DNA from: an uncultured Campylobacter sp.
GTDB lineage: Bacteria; Campylobacterota; Campylobacteria; Campylobacterales; Campylobacteraceae
Reading direction: 5' to 3'
NCBI RefSeq assembly: GCF_938030145.1
Contig: NZ_CALHGM010000009.1
Coordinates: 1 to 64,000 of the forward strand
DNA length: 64,000 bases
Positions 1 through 8,501 of this stretch are shown one piece after another (position 1 is the stretch's first letter; each line of letters starts with the position of its first letter). The notes under the pieces are model-generated. The model saw nothing but the letters and a program-made list of their open reading frames with translations. It was not told the DNA's origin and searched no databases. A program made the translations under genes and the position numbers.

Positions 1-352
1 CGGTGCGAAACAGAATTGTGATTATACAAGAGCGATGCTTAAAGGGGGCTGAATACGCATTAAGAAATTTAAAAACGGTTTTGAAATTTCAAATTTTATT
101 ACGAAATTTTAATTTCGGCGTGTTCCGATACAAAATTTCATATTCTCCGCCCTCCGTAAAAATTTTATAAATTTCGCAAACGACCGCATCCAAACTAAAA
201 TTTGATTATACCGCGATATGCCGCAATATCGCTACTGCCGACCGCACCCATTCGCCCGTAAAACCCGCTTGCAAAACACTTAAGCGCACGATTATAAGAT
301 TTCGCTATAATCACGTCCGATTTAAAATTTATCAAAATTTAAAAGGACCTTT
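1..352. other. Intergenic leader with two promoter-like -10 boxes
   Basis: I see no gene here. A TATAAT on the minus strand at 21-26 could serve a leftward gene beyond the window edge. A small AT palindrome, CGAAATT-TT-AATTTCG, lies at 102-117 and belongs to the palindrome family described in the findings. The right end holds the -10 box and ribosome binding site of the gene at 353. Confidence 0.5.
306..311 (+). promoter_or_regulatory. -10 box (TATAAT) for the DUF4149/thioesterase pair
   Basis: A perfect TATAAT lies 42 bases before the ATG at 353, which also has an AAAAGGA ribosome binding site. No good -35 is visible; that is usual for Campylobacter vegetative promoters, which rely on the -10 region. 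Confidence 0.55.
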
Positions 353-877
353 ATGCGCACAATTTTTTCTATTTATATCTTCATCATAGCAGCCCTTATC
401 GGCATCGAGCTCTCACTCGGCGCACTCGTCGCACCCGTAGTATTTTTCCCGCAGCAGATTATCGGAGAGGGCGTGCTATCGCACTTTCAAAGCGGCAAGC
501 TAATGAGCGAGATCTTCGTAAAATACGGCGGCATCCTCATCGCAGTCTCGATCATCTGCCTCGTTTTTGAGATGATAAATTTCAACAACAACAAATCGCA
601 ATCCTTTCGCTTGCGCCTTTCGACCCTGATGCTGACGCTCGTAAATATCATACTTGCCCTACTTTTCGTGCTTTACTTTACCGACTACGTCATAAATGCC
701 CAAAAGATCGGCGCAGAAGCGACGATGACGCCGGAATTTGCCCAAATCCACGCGGCTAGCGAGTGGTGCATGAAACTCATCATCGTGTTTCAAACGGTGC
801 TGTTTTTCGCAAAAATTCTCCCCGCCCTCACCGCAAAAAAGGCAGCACCGGAGCAAAGCGCAGCCGATGCAGATTAA
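353..877 (+). CDS. DUF4149-type integral membrane protein
   Basis: A 174-residue inner-membrane protein with about four hydrophobic segments, near residues 5-30, 56-75, 88-112 and 137-160, and a short hydrophilic C-terminal tail. The pattern and the ...GALVAPVVFF... stretch in the first hairpin resemble the DUF4149 family seen in epsilonproteobacteria; its molecular role is not known. The ATG follows an AAAAGGA site. The gene overlaps the thioesterase gene by 11 bases, so the two are probably cotranslated from the promoter at 306. The family call is from recall; the membrane topology is seen directly. Confidence 0.75.
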   Translation: MRTIFSIYIFIIAALIGIELSLGALVAPVVFFPQQIIGEGVLSHFQSGKLMSEIFVKYGGILIAVSIICLVFEMINFNNNKSQSFRLRLSTLMLTLVNIILALLFVLYFTDYVINAQKIGAEATMTPEFAQIHAASEWCMKLIIVFQTVLFFAKILPALTAKKAAPEQSAADAD

Positions 878-1262
878 GATTTACTACGAAGATACCGACG
901 CGCAGGGCATCGTGTATCACGCCAACTACATTAAATTTTGCGAGCGGGCGCGCAGCGAGGCGCTTATGCAGGCGGGAGTGGACTTCGCGCACGCGGACGC
1001 ACACTTCGTAGTTAGCGAGCTTTGCGCTAAATTCTTCCGCCCCGCGCACCTCGGCGATACGCTTGAAATTCGTACGAGCCTAGCTGCGCTCAAAAACGCC
1101 AGCGCCCTTTTGCGACAAGAAATTTACAAGATCAAAGATATTAAAAACGTATATTTCAGCGAGCTTTTATACGCGCAGGACGTAAAAATCGCCTTCGTAA
1201 AAGACGGCAAGCCGATCAAATTTAGCGCCGAAATTTTAGAATTTTTCAAATCTTTGAGATAA
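867..1262 (+). CDS. ybgC: YbgC-type acyl-CoA thioesterase (hotdog fold)
   Basis: A 131-residue protein of the 4-hydroxybenzoyl-CoA thioesterase/YbgC family, which hydrolyses acyl-CoA or acyl-ACP thioesters in the cytosol. The signature lies at residues 6-21, with the conserved Asp11 and His18 in YEDTDAQGIVYHANY. The length is normal for the family. The start overlaps the upstream membrane-protein gene by 11 bases, indicating an operon. In other proteobacteria ybgC is tied to the Tol-Pal region; here it is not, so the physiological substrate cannot be inferred from context. The stop codon lies inside a 16-base palindrome (1256-1271). Confidence 0.88.
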   Translation: MQIKIYYEDTDAQGIVYHANYIKFCERARSEALMQAGVDFAHADAHFVVSELCAKFFRPAHLGDTLEIRTSLAALKNASALLRQEIYKIKDIKNVYFSELLYAQDVKIAFVKDGKPIKFSAEILEFFKSLR

Positions 1263-1743
1263 ATTTATCTCGCGAGTTCAAATTTACCTAGTCGTGTGGT
1301 GCAAACATAGCGCAGATCGGCTTTTCAGCGTAAAGTTTAAGAATGCGCAGAGCTCTTGGACAGTAATAAAATTTGCAGGCTAGATAAAATTTTACGACAT
1401 AGAATTTCGCTCGGCGTTAAGGTTTAAATTTTGATGCTACATCGCGACATAAATCCCTCACGCACCCGAGATAGCCAGATAGAAAACAAAATTTAAAATA
1501 TCGGAATTTTGCAATGGCGTTAAATTTTGCCTTGCCCCGCCGCTTTATGAAATTTCTCGTCTTCAAATTTCAACCCGCGCAGATCGAGTCTGTGTTTTGC
1601 CTCGCTAATCCCGCTAGTCCGTGAAATTTAAGCAGGTCAAATTCGCCCCGTCTGCTTGCCCGCCGCAATGAAAATCGCGGCGCCCGCGCAAAAAGCTGCA
1701 CACAAAATTAAAATAGCACGCAAAGAAAGCGCCAAAATGCGCC
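1263..1743. other. Intergenic, no gene seen
   Basis: This is the convergent space between the rightward thioesterase gene and the leftward UDG-like gene. It contains scattered AAATTT-type stretches and no open frame with a start, ribosome binding site and plausible codon use. The palindrome GAGATAAATTTATCTC at 1256-1271 at its left edge could act as a weak terminator. Confidence 0.5.
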
Positions 1744-2409
1744 TCACAGCAGCTCTTTTATCTTCTGCAGATCCTCTTTGAAAAGCTCCGCCTTGCTCGG
1801 ATTTTGCGCGATGAATGCAGGATCGAAGCTCGGCACGAAGCTGATGCCGCCCTCGTTAAAGACCGAGCCGTGTAGCACGTCCATGCCCGCTAGATCGCCG
1901 TTTCGCAGCACGATTTTACAGCAGAGCTCCCCTAGGCAAAGCACGACTTTGGGCTTTAAAATTTTGATTTCGTCGGTCAGATAGGGCGCGCATTTTAAAA
2001 TTATTTCCGAGCTTATGCGCCTATTTTGTGGCACTGCGCACTTTATCAGAAAGCTAAAATAGATCTGCTCGGGCGCGCAAATTTGATCTAGCGCCGCTGC
2101 TACTTCAGCCTCCAAACCGCCGCCAAAACCCTCGTTAGCGCCTGGCGCGAGAGCTACGATCATAAGTTTTACGTTCGCGGGAGTTTTAGAATTTTTAAAA
2201 TTTTTGATAGTTTTGAAATTTTTAAAATTTTGCTCGCTAGAGCTCGTGCGCGTTTTGGCAAGCTCGCAGAGATTGCACTCGGAGGTAGCGGATTTTAGCG
2301 CATCCAGCGCCTTAAAAAATCGCGCGCCGCCGCTTAAAATTTCGGCGCCTACGTAGCGGTAGCCGAACGCTTTGTAGTAAAGCAGCCTGCGTAGTTGCGA
2401 GCTTTGCAC
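1744..2409 (-). CDS. Uracil-DNA glycosylase superfamily protein (family 4-like)
   Basis: A 221-residue protein with features of the Fe-S-containing bacterial UDG group: CNLCELAKTRT at residues 45-55 (paired cysteines), an APGANEG loop near residue 89, and CLGELC further on (cysteine cluster). The usual C-terminal HPS motif reads SFDPAF here, so the catalytic loop is divergent and activity on uracil is uncertain. Residues 61-76 form an Asn/Phe/Lys-rich low-complexity insert encoded by AAATTTTTAAAATTTT-type DNA. It sits upstream of no other leftward gene; prmC lies just before it with 7 bases between, so it is probably the last gene of the ABC-F/M48/prmC run. Confidence 0.7.
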   Translation of the reverse strand: MQSSQLRRLLYYKAFGYRYVGAEILSGGARFFKALDALKSATSECNLCELAKTRTSSSEQNFKNFKTIKNFKNSKTPANVKLMIVALAPGANEGFGGGLEAEVAAALDQICAPEQIYFSFLIKCAVPQNRRISSEIILKCAPYLTDEIKILKPKVVLCLGELCCKIVLRNGDLAGMDVLHGSVFNEGGISFVPSFDPAFIAQNPSKAELFKEDLQKIKELL

Positions 2410-2416
2410 GGCGCGC

Positions 2417-3220
2417 CTACGATCTGTTTAAATTTCGCGCGACGAATCCGCGATCAAACTGCGCCAAATCTTTGTAAAATTCCGCTCTAAAGCCCTGCTC
2501 GCGCAAAAACGCCGACAGGCTCTGTTTTTGATCATAGCCCATCTCGCAGGCTAGAAATTTTGCGCGCCGTGCGGCGATCAGCACGATGCGTTTTAAAATT
2601 TCATCCCCCCGCTCGCCGCCAAACAGCGCCTGTTTCGGCTCTTGCAGCACGCGCGCGTCCAATGCGTAGGAGTTTGCGATGTAGGGCGGATTTGAGACGA
2701 TGAGATCAAACTCGCCCGCGATCTCATCAGCGTAGGCGCAGTGCACGAACTCGACGTCCGCGCCTAAATTTGCGGCGTTTGCGCGCGCCACCTCAAGCGC
2801 ATCCGCGCTGATGTCACTGGCCGCGATGCGGCAAGAAGGAAGGAGTTTTTTTAAGCAGATAGCGATTATGCCGCTGCCCGTGCCGATCTCGCAAATGCGC
2901 GGCTCGCCCAAGCTCTGCGCCAAAGTAAGCGCCTTTTTCACTAAAATTTCGGTCTCGCAGCGCGGTATCAGAACCCGCTCGTCGACGTAAAATTTAAAGC
3001 CCATAAACTCGCAGCTTTGCGTGATGTATTCAAGCGGCCGACCGTCTTTGAACTCGGCTATCTTGGCGCGAAAATCCGCTTCATGCGCGAGCTCTTCCGA
3101 GCATCTTAGCACGAGCTCTTCGCTGCTAAGTCGCTCGCAAAGCTTTAAAATTTCGCGTGCGACGTATTTTGAGCCGCACTGCCCCAAGCCCCATCTTAGC
3201 GCCTCAGCGATCCTCATCAA
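2417..3220 (-). CDS. prmC: Release factor glutamine methyltransferase PrmC
   Basis: PrmC (HemK) methylates the glutamine of the GGQ motif in release factors RF1 and RF2, using S-adenosylmethionine. The 267-residue protein has the N-terminal helical domain, an AdoMet-binding EIGTGSG motif at 111-117, and the diagnostic NPPY catalytic motif at 177-180. The length is typical. The start codon lies inside the end of the M48 protease gene (17-base overlap), which points to translational coupling. There are two adjacent Met codons at the start and either could be used. Nothing in the coding sequence looks damaged. Confidence 0.93.
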   Translation of the reverse strand: MMRIAEALRWGLGQCGSKYVAREILKLCERLSSEELVLRCSEELAHEADFRAKIAEFKDGRPLEYITQSCEFMGFKFYVDERVLIPRCETEILVKKALTLAQSLGEPRICEIGTGSGIIAICLKKLLPSCRIAASDISADALEVARANAANLGADVEFVHCAYADEIAGEFDLIVSNPPYIANSYALDARVLQEPKQALFGGERGDEILKRIVLIAARRAKFLACEMGYDQKQSLSAFLREQGFRAEFYKDLAQFDRGFVARNLNRS

Positions 3221-4412
3221 GCTCTCTTATGCGCTCATACAGGCTCGGGTGCGAATGATACACCGCGGCGTAAATTTTATGAGCGAGCGGAAACGCCTTG
3301 TTTTCGCTGCCCAGCTTCTTTAGCGCGCCGATCATGCTCTTTTTATCCTGCATGCTAGCGCCATGCTGGTCCGCGCTAAATTCGTGCATGCGGCTAAGCT
3401 TGGAGATCACCGGCTCAAAAAACGCATGCAAAATCGGCGCAAACAAAATCATAAAAACTAGCGTCGCGCCGCCGCCCTCGCTAAGCCCTAGCGCGCCGAA
3501 CACGCCCGCGGGAAGGTTTCCGAATACCGCGAACGTCGCGCCTAAAAGCACAAAGCTAAGCGCTAAGCCTTTCAAAATATCGCCGTGTTTGAAATGCCCG
3601 AGCTCGTGCCCTAAAACGGCTAAAATTTCATCCTCGCTCAGCTTCTCTATGAGCGTGTCGAAAAGCACGACCTTTTTCGTCGCGCCGAAGCCGCCGAAAT
3701 AGGCGTTTAGGCGCTTGTCGCGCTTACTTGCGTCAATCGTAAAAACGCCGCTACTTTTAAAGCCGCAGCGCTGCAAAAGCTCCTCTATGCGCTCTTTTAG
3801 CTCGCCTTGCTCTAGCGGCTGCATCTTATTAAACAGCGGCGCGATAACGGTCGGATAGATTAAATTTATCAGTAAAACTATGCCGAAGCTTAACAGAAAG
3901 CCCCAAACCCACCAGTGCGCGCCCAGGCTGTTTACGCAAAAAACGAGCGCAGAGGCTACTGCAAAGCCAAAAACCAGCATGAGCGCGAGCGATTTTAGCG
4001 CGTCTTTTACGAAAACGGCGGGCGTTATCGTGGAAAAGCCTAAACGCCTGTCTTTGACGAAGGTTTTGTAAATCTCAAGCGGAAGCGATATCGCGCCGCC
4101 GATGATTAAAAATGCCGTTACAAAGCAGCTCCCCGCCAAAATCCCATCGCCCGCTAGATCATATATCGCGCGCTGTAACGCGCCAGCGCCCGCAAGTATC
4201 CAAATAAGCGCCACCGCAAACGAAAAGCAGTGCGAAAATATATTAAATTTTAAATTTACCGCGCCGACCTCGCCCGCCTTGCGATAATCCTCCTCGCTAA
4301 GCACCACCGCAGGCTCCTTTAGCTTAGCGCGGATGAAACTTAGCTCGAGCAGATCGAGCGAAATTTTATAAATCGTGTAAAGCGCGTATAAAAAGATCAA
4401 AAACCAAACCAT
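3204..4412 (-). CDS. M48 family zinc metalloprotease (Ste24/CAAX protease-like)
   Basis: A 402-residue integral-membrane protease. HELGH at residues 269-273 supplies two zinc ligands and the catalytic glutamate, and EFSAD at 344-348 supplies the third ligand. Several hydrophobic helices occupy the N-terminal half, near 1-25, 60-80, 92-112, 140-160 and 168-192, with more around the active site. This order matches Ste24/CAAX prenyl protease 1 homologues; in bacteria the substrates are generally membrane or misfolded proteins. It starts 5 bases after the ABC-F stop codon and overlaps prmC, so it lies within one leftward operon. Confidence 0.88.
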   Translation of the reverse strand: MVWFLIFLYALYTIYKISLDLLELSFIRAKLKEPAVVLSEEDYRKAGEVGAVNLKFNIFSHCFSFAVALIWILAGAGALQRAIYDLAGDGILAGSCFVTAFLIIGGAISLPLEIYKTFVKDRRLGFSTITPAVFVKDALKSLALMLVFGFAVASALVFCVNSLGAHWWVWGFLLSFGIVLLINLIYPTVIAPLFNKMQPLEQGELKERIEELLQRCGFKSSGVFTIDASKRDKRLNAYFGGFGATKKVVLFDTLIEKLSEDEILAVLGHELGHFKHGDILKGLALSFVLLGATFAVFGNLPAGVFGALGLSEGGGATLVFMILFAPILHAFFEPVISKLSRMHEFSADQHGASMQDKKSMIGALKKLGSENKAFPLAHKIYAAVYHSHPSLYERIRELDEDR

Positions 4413-4417
4413 CGCGC

Positions 4418-6370
4418 CTACTTTAGGCTCTCGGCGAGCGAAAGCACTTCGTAATATTCATTTTCCATACTGTTTAATGTTCCTCTTTTTTCTTCAAGTT
4501 CTTCAAAAAGCCCCTGCATACCGAGCTTTTGATAAATTTCAGGCGTCGAAAGCGCGTGATTTAGTTCTTTTATGCGCGCCTCGATAGCCTCGATCTTAGC
4601 GGGATACTCCTCTAAAATTTTATTCTGTTTGTAGCTAAGTTTGGCGGCGCTCGTTTTCTCCTTTTTATTTTCGCGACCGCTCTCGTCTGTGCTCGCGCTC
4701 GCGCCAGCGTCGGCCTCGATCTGATCAATCTCCGCCATCTCGTCTTCAAACTCCAAATACTGCGAATAGGGCATTTGAATTTGATCGATCGTGCCGTTTT
4801 TTTCAAAAACCCAAAGCTTATTCGTGATCTTATCGATGAAATAGCGATCGTGGCTTACGATGATTACCGCACCTTCGAAGCTTAGCAGATAATCCTCCAA
4901 AATATTGATCGTCGCGATGTCAAGATCGTTCGTCGGCTCGTCCAAGATCAAACAATCGTACTGCTCGGTAAAGAGCTTGGCAAGCGCCAGACGGTTCTTT
5001 TCGCCGCCGCTAAGCACGCCCACTGGCTTATCCAAAAACTCCTTCGGAAACAAGAAATTTTTCAAATATCCGTATACGTGCATGTAGCTGCCGCGGACGC
5101 TTATGTGATCGCCGCCATTGGGGCAGAAAATTTCGATTATGCTTTTATCGTCCGTAATGCCGCTGCGGGTCTGATCGAAGTAGCCGATCCTGATCTCGCC
5201 GCGTTTGATCTCGCCCGCATCGATCTTGCTGCGGCCGAGTAGAATTTTAAGCAGAGTGCTTTTGCCCGCGCCGTTAGCGCCTACGATACCGATGCGCTCG
5301 CCCTGCAAGACCCGCGCCGAAAAGCCCTTAAAAAGCACCTTGCCGTTTAAAATTTTACCGATATTCGTGCATTCAAAAAGCATCTTTTTGCGATTGTCGC
5401 CGCCCGTGCCGTTAAAGCTCCTACTCGCGCGCTCCAGCTCGAGCCGCACGCGACGGATCGCGCCCGGGTTTTTCTTCGCATCCTGCCTCATCTGCATGAT
5501 ACGCGCCTTGCGCCCTTCGTTGCGTTTTAGGCGCGCCTTTACGCCGCGGTGCAGCCACTCCTCCTCGGCGCGCAGCTGTTTAAGCAGCGTCTCGTGGGAC
5601 TTTTCGAGCGAGGCGAGCATCTCCTGCTTGCGCCTTAAATAATTTTCATATCCGCCGTCGAAATTTGAAATTTTACCCTCTTCGATCTCGATACTGCGCG
5701 TCGCCAAGCGGTCGATGAAGTAGCGATCGTGACTGATAAAAACGATCGTCTGCTTCGAGCTAAGCAGCATGTCCTCTAGAAATTTCACCATATAGACGTC
5801 GAGGTGGTTCGTGGGCTCGTCCAGCAGCAGCACGTCGGGCTTTTTAAGCACCAGCGCGCCCAGCGCCACGCGACGAATTTCGCCGCCGCTAAGCGTGCAG
5901 ACGGAGCGGTTTTCGTAAATTTTAAGTCCGAAATTTTGCAGCACCTGCTCGATCTTATTGTCGATCTGCCAGCCGTCCTTAGCCTCGATAAATTTAATCA
6001 ATTCGTCTTGGCGCGCTAAAAGCTCCTTGTTTTCGGGCTGCGCGGCGATTTCGCTTGAGATCGCGTCGTATTCGCTAAGGGCGGCGTAAATTTCAGCTAG
6101 CTCCCTTCGCAGCGCGTCTTTGACCGAGAGATTTTCGTCAAATTTCGGCGTTTGAGCGAGCATCTGGATATTTAGCCCGTTTTGAGTGATGATCCGCCCC
6201 TCGTCGATCTCGCACAGACCTGCAATTATCTTCATCAGCGTGGACTTGCCGCCGCCGTTTTTACCGATCACGGCAACGCGTTCATTGGCGTCCAGTGCGA
6301 AATTTACGCCGTCTAAAACGACGTGGGAGCCGAATTTTTTCGTAACATCGATAAGCTCGATCAAAGCCAA
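4418..6370 (-). CDS. ABC-F family ATPase (Uup/EttA-like)
   Basis: A 650-residue soluble protein with two ABC ATPase domains and no membrane segment, as in the ABC-F ribosome-associated translation factors. Domain 1 has Walker A GKNGGGKST at 36-44, LSGGE, and Walker B ending DEPTNHLD. Domain 2 has GANGAGKST near residue 350, LSGGEKNR and DEPTNDLD. A charged linker lies between the domains, and the last 90 residues form a coiled-coil tail like that of Uup. It is the first gene of the leftward run ABC-F, M48, prmC, UDG-like. Which ABC-F subgroup it belongs to cannot be settled by eye. Confidence 0.9.
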   Translation of the reverse strand: MALIELIDVTKKFGSHVVLDGVNFALDANERVAVIGKNGGGKSTLMKIIAGLCEIDEGRIITQNGLNIQMLAQTPKFDENLSVKDALRRELAEIYAALSEYDAISSEIAAQPENKELLARQDELIKFIEAKDGWQIDNKIEQVLQNFGLKIYENRSVCTLSGGEIRRVALGALVLKKPDVLLLDEPTNHLDVYMVKFLEDMLLSSKQTIVFISHDRYFIDRLATRSIEIEEGKISNFDGGYENYLRRKQEMLASLEKSHETLLKQLRAEEEWLHRGVKARLKRNEGRKARIMQMRQDAKKNPGAIRRVRLELERASRSFNGTGGDNRKKMLFECTNIGKILNGKVLFKGFSARVLQGERIGIVGANGAGKSTLLKILLGRSKIDAGEIKRGEIRIGYFDQTRSGITDDKSIIEIFCPNGGDHISVRGSYMHVYGYLKNFLFPKEFLDKPVGVLSGGEKNRLALAKLFTEQYDCLILDEPTNDLDIATINILEDYLLSFEGAVIIVSHDRYFIDKITNKLWVFEKNGTIDQIQMPYSQYLEFEDEMAEIDQIEADAGASASTDESGRENKKEKTSAAKLSYKQNKILEEYPAKIEAIEARIKELNHALSTPEIYQKLGMQGLFEELEEKRGTLNSMENEYYEVLSLAESLK

Positions 6371-6449
6371 TTTTAAGTTCCTCTAGTGTTAAATTTGATG
6401 ATTTTACACAAAATTCTATTAAATTTTAATAACTTTTAAAGGTTCAGCG

Positions 6450-7544
6450 ATGCAAAGTTTGGAATTTAACGACCTGCGCGTAGAAATTTTCGCCCCGCAC
6501 GCGCCGTCTTTTGGGTCAGCCACGCGTGCGCAGCCTCTCAGATCCACGCTGGATACCCTGCTCGACACCTCTGCATCCGCGCAATTTGTCTCATCTGAGC
6601 TTCCCGCACCTATCACGTCCGCTCAGGATGATCCACCTGCCGTTTCGTTCGGTCTGTCTGCGCAGGCTACTTCATCTGAGCCTCCCGCGTCTACAGCACC
6701 GAATACACCGCTCGTTACGCCCGCCGTACCCGTTTCGCGCTCCTCTCTCGCCGCGCCTAAGGCACAGGCCATTCAACCTGCCGCGTCGCTTGTGTTAAAT
6801 ACTAGAGCAGAATTTACGGCGGCTATCGACTCGATTTCGTCCGCGTCATCGATGCCGAATACAGTGCCAGCCGCGTCCGCACAAACCGCCTCGCCCCGCT
6901 TGGGTGCCGTGCCGATCATCTACCTGCACGCCTTGGAGTTTAGCGCGGCCAGTGTGGGCGAAATTTACGAACTCGTCTCGCGACGAAGCGGCGCGGATTT
7001 CGTGCTTGCGGCGATCTATCTAAGCGAGGCGCAGTGGGGCGATAAGCTCAGCCCGTGGGCGGCAAAATCGCCGTTTAAGGGGGTGCGCGATTTCGCAGGC
7101 GGCGGCGCGGCGCACTTGGAAAAATTTACGAACGAGTTGATCCTGCGTGGCGAGCGGCACGTATTCGGCGCGGGCAAACCTGCGTGGCGAGCGTGCGCGG
7201 GATACTCGCTGGCAGGGCTTTTTAGCGCGTACGCGGCGTTTGCAAGCGATAAATTTCAAAAGATCGCCTGCGTCTCGGCGTCGTTTTGGTTCGGCGGATT
7301 TGACGCCTTCGTCGCCGCACACTCGCCGCAAAGGGGGCTGGCGCACGTCTACGCGTCCTTGGGCGAGGCCGAGATGAACCCGAAAAATCCGCGCGGAACA
7401 CTCTGCGGCGAGACGGCGCGAAATTTCATCGCAAAATGCCGCGGTGCGGGCGCAAAAGCGGAGTTTGAGCAAAATCCGGGCGGGCATATGCAAGATGAGA
7501 TCGCAAGAATTTCAAAGGCGCTTTTAAAGCTGGTAAACTCCTAA
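6450..7544 (+). CDS. Alpha/beta hydrolase (putative esterase) with a low-complexity insert
   Basis: A 364-residue protein whose C-terminal 215 residues look like a putative esterase of the alpha/beta-hydrolase fold. The nucleophile elbow is GYSLAG with Ser253, and a likely catalytic histidine is His346 in GGHMQDE. The fold resembles the esterase D/Fes-like group; the substrate is unknown. Only the first 16 residues precede a Ser/Ala/Pro/Thr-rich stretch (about residues 17-150) with no recognisable domain, after which strand GAVPIIYLHAL begins the hydrolase. The insert makes the protein far longer than the core needs. It reads as an insertion within the first beta strands rather than a signal sequence. 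The gene is divergent from the ABC-F gene. Confidence 0.7.
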   Translation: MQSLEFNDLRVEIFAPHAPSFGSATRAQPLRSTLDTLLDTSASAQFVSSELPAPITSAQDDPPAVSFGLSAQATSSEPPASTAPNTPLVTPAVPVSRSSLAAPKAQAIQPAASLVLNTRAEFTAAIDSISSASSMPNTVPAASAQTASPRLGAVPIIYLHALEFSAASVGEIYELVSRRSGADFVLAAIYLSEAQWGDKLSPWAAKSPFKGVRDFAGGGAAHLEKFTNELILRGERHVFGAGKPAWRACAGYSLAGLFSAYAAFASDKFQKIACVSASFWFGGFDAFVAAHSPQRGLAHVYASLGEAEMNPKNPRGTLCGETARNFIAKCRGAGAKAEFEQNPGGHMQDEIARISKALLKLVNS

Positions 7545-8501
7545 AATTCGGGTAAATTTAAAATTTAGCTGGGCGGGCAATTAAATGGCAGGCTCGACAA
7601 ATTGGCGCTGCGAGAGATTGAAACAAACGAGCCGAGAAGCGACACGAAGCGTAAATTTAAAGCGAGCCGCCGCTAGAATTTTTCGCGCAACGGTTTTTTG
7701 TGTGATGCGATGAAATTTAAAACAAACTCGCATTAAAATTTTATAGCGCAAGCGGTGTGGCAAGGATGGTGCAGCGCAATTCGGCGCGAATAGGACAGCG
7801 CGTCGTCATACTATACTCGCGTAAAGCGGTAGTTCCGCCATAAGTACACTAACAACACGGAACGTCGTTGGTATTTTAGCAGCTTTGAGCGTAAATCATA
7901 CGACGCGGCGCCGATGCGGCACAGGCGGCGTGGTGTATGCGGATTTCAAGCAGACTGCCGCTAAATTTTTGCAGGTTGCGCTAGCGGTTTGAAACTTAAA
8001 ACGAGCCGTCGTTGTAAAATTTAAAGCAAATCGTGTCGCGGCTAGGATTTAGCGTGCCTGCAAGCTAAATTTAAACAGCAGCGCGCCGCGTATGATCTCG
8101 CCGTTTCATTTAGTGTAACTGCTAGCTAAATTAAATCACTGAAATTTCAAGATTTGCGCTGCGCCAAAGAGTGTTTTGATACTACGATACACGCCGATAG
8201 GTTTAAATTTTAAAATTTAGCGTCGAGTGAATGTACTCGACCAATATCTGCCGAATTTGCGGCGGCGTAATCGGCGTAATATGCGGAATTTTGCCCTGTG
8301 AAATTTCGCGGCGCATGCTTCATTATCAGCTCTCTACTGAGCGCTTTGCCCGACGCACGTTTCGCCTTTTCTCTCGCTATACAGACAGCGCCGACCGCTC
8401 CATTACTCGCGCTCACTATGTCATTTGCTACATTTGCTCGGAACCAACTGCGAAAAGCTGCAAATGCACCGAATTCTAACCGCACGCCCGAATTTCACCG
8501 T
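7545..8501. other. Long intergenic region with dispersed imperfect repeats
   Basis: No convincing gene. Four imperfect copies of a roughly 32-base unit, AAATTTAAA-rich at both ends with a GCGAGCCGCCG-like middle, lie at about 7651-7682, 7712-7742, 7991-8022 and 8014-8050. The open frames here have erratic composition and no ribosome binding sites. Confidence 0.5.

Noticed and set aside
8210..8485. Open frames on both strands in the 7.5-8.5 kb gap
   Set aside because: Both frames cover the same DNA, neither has a ribosome binding site, and neither resembles a protein family.
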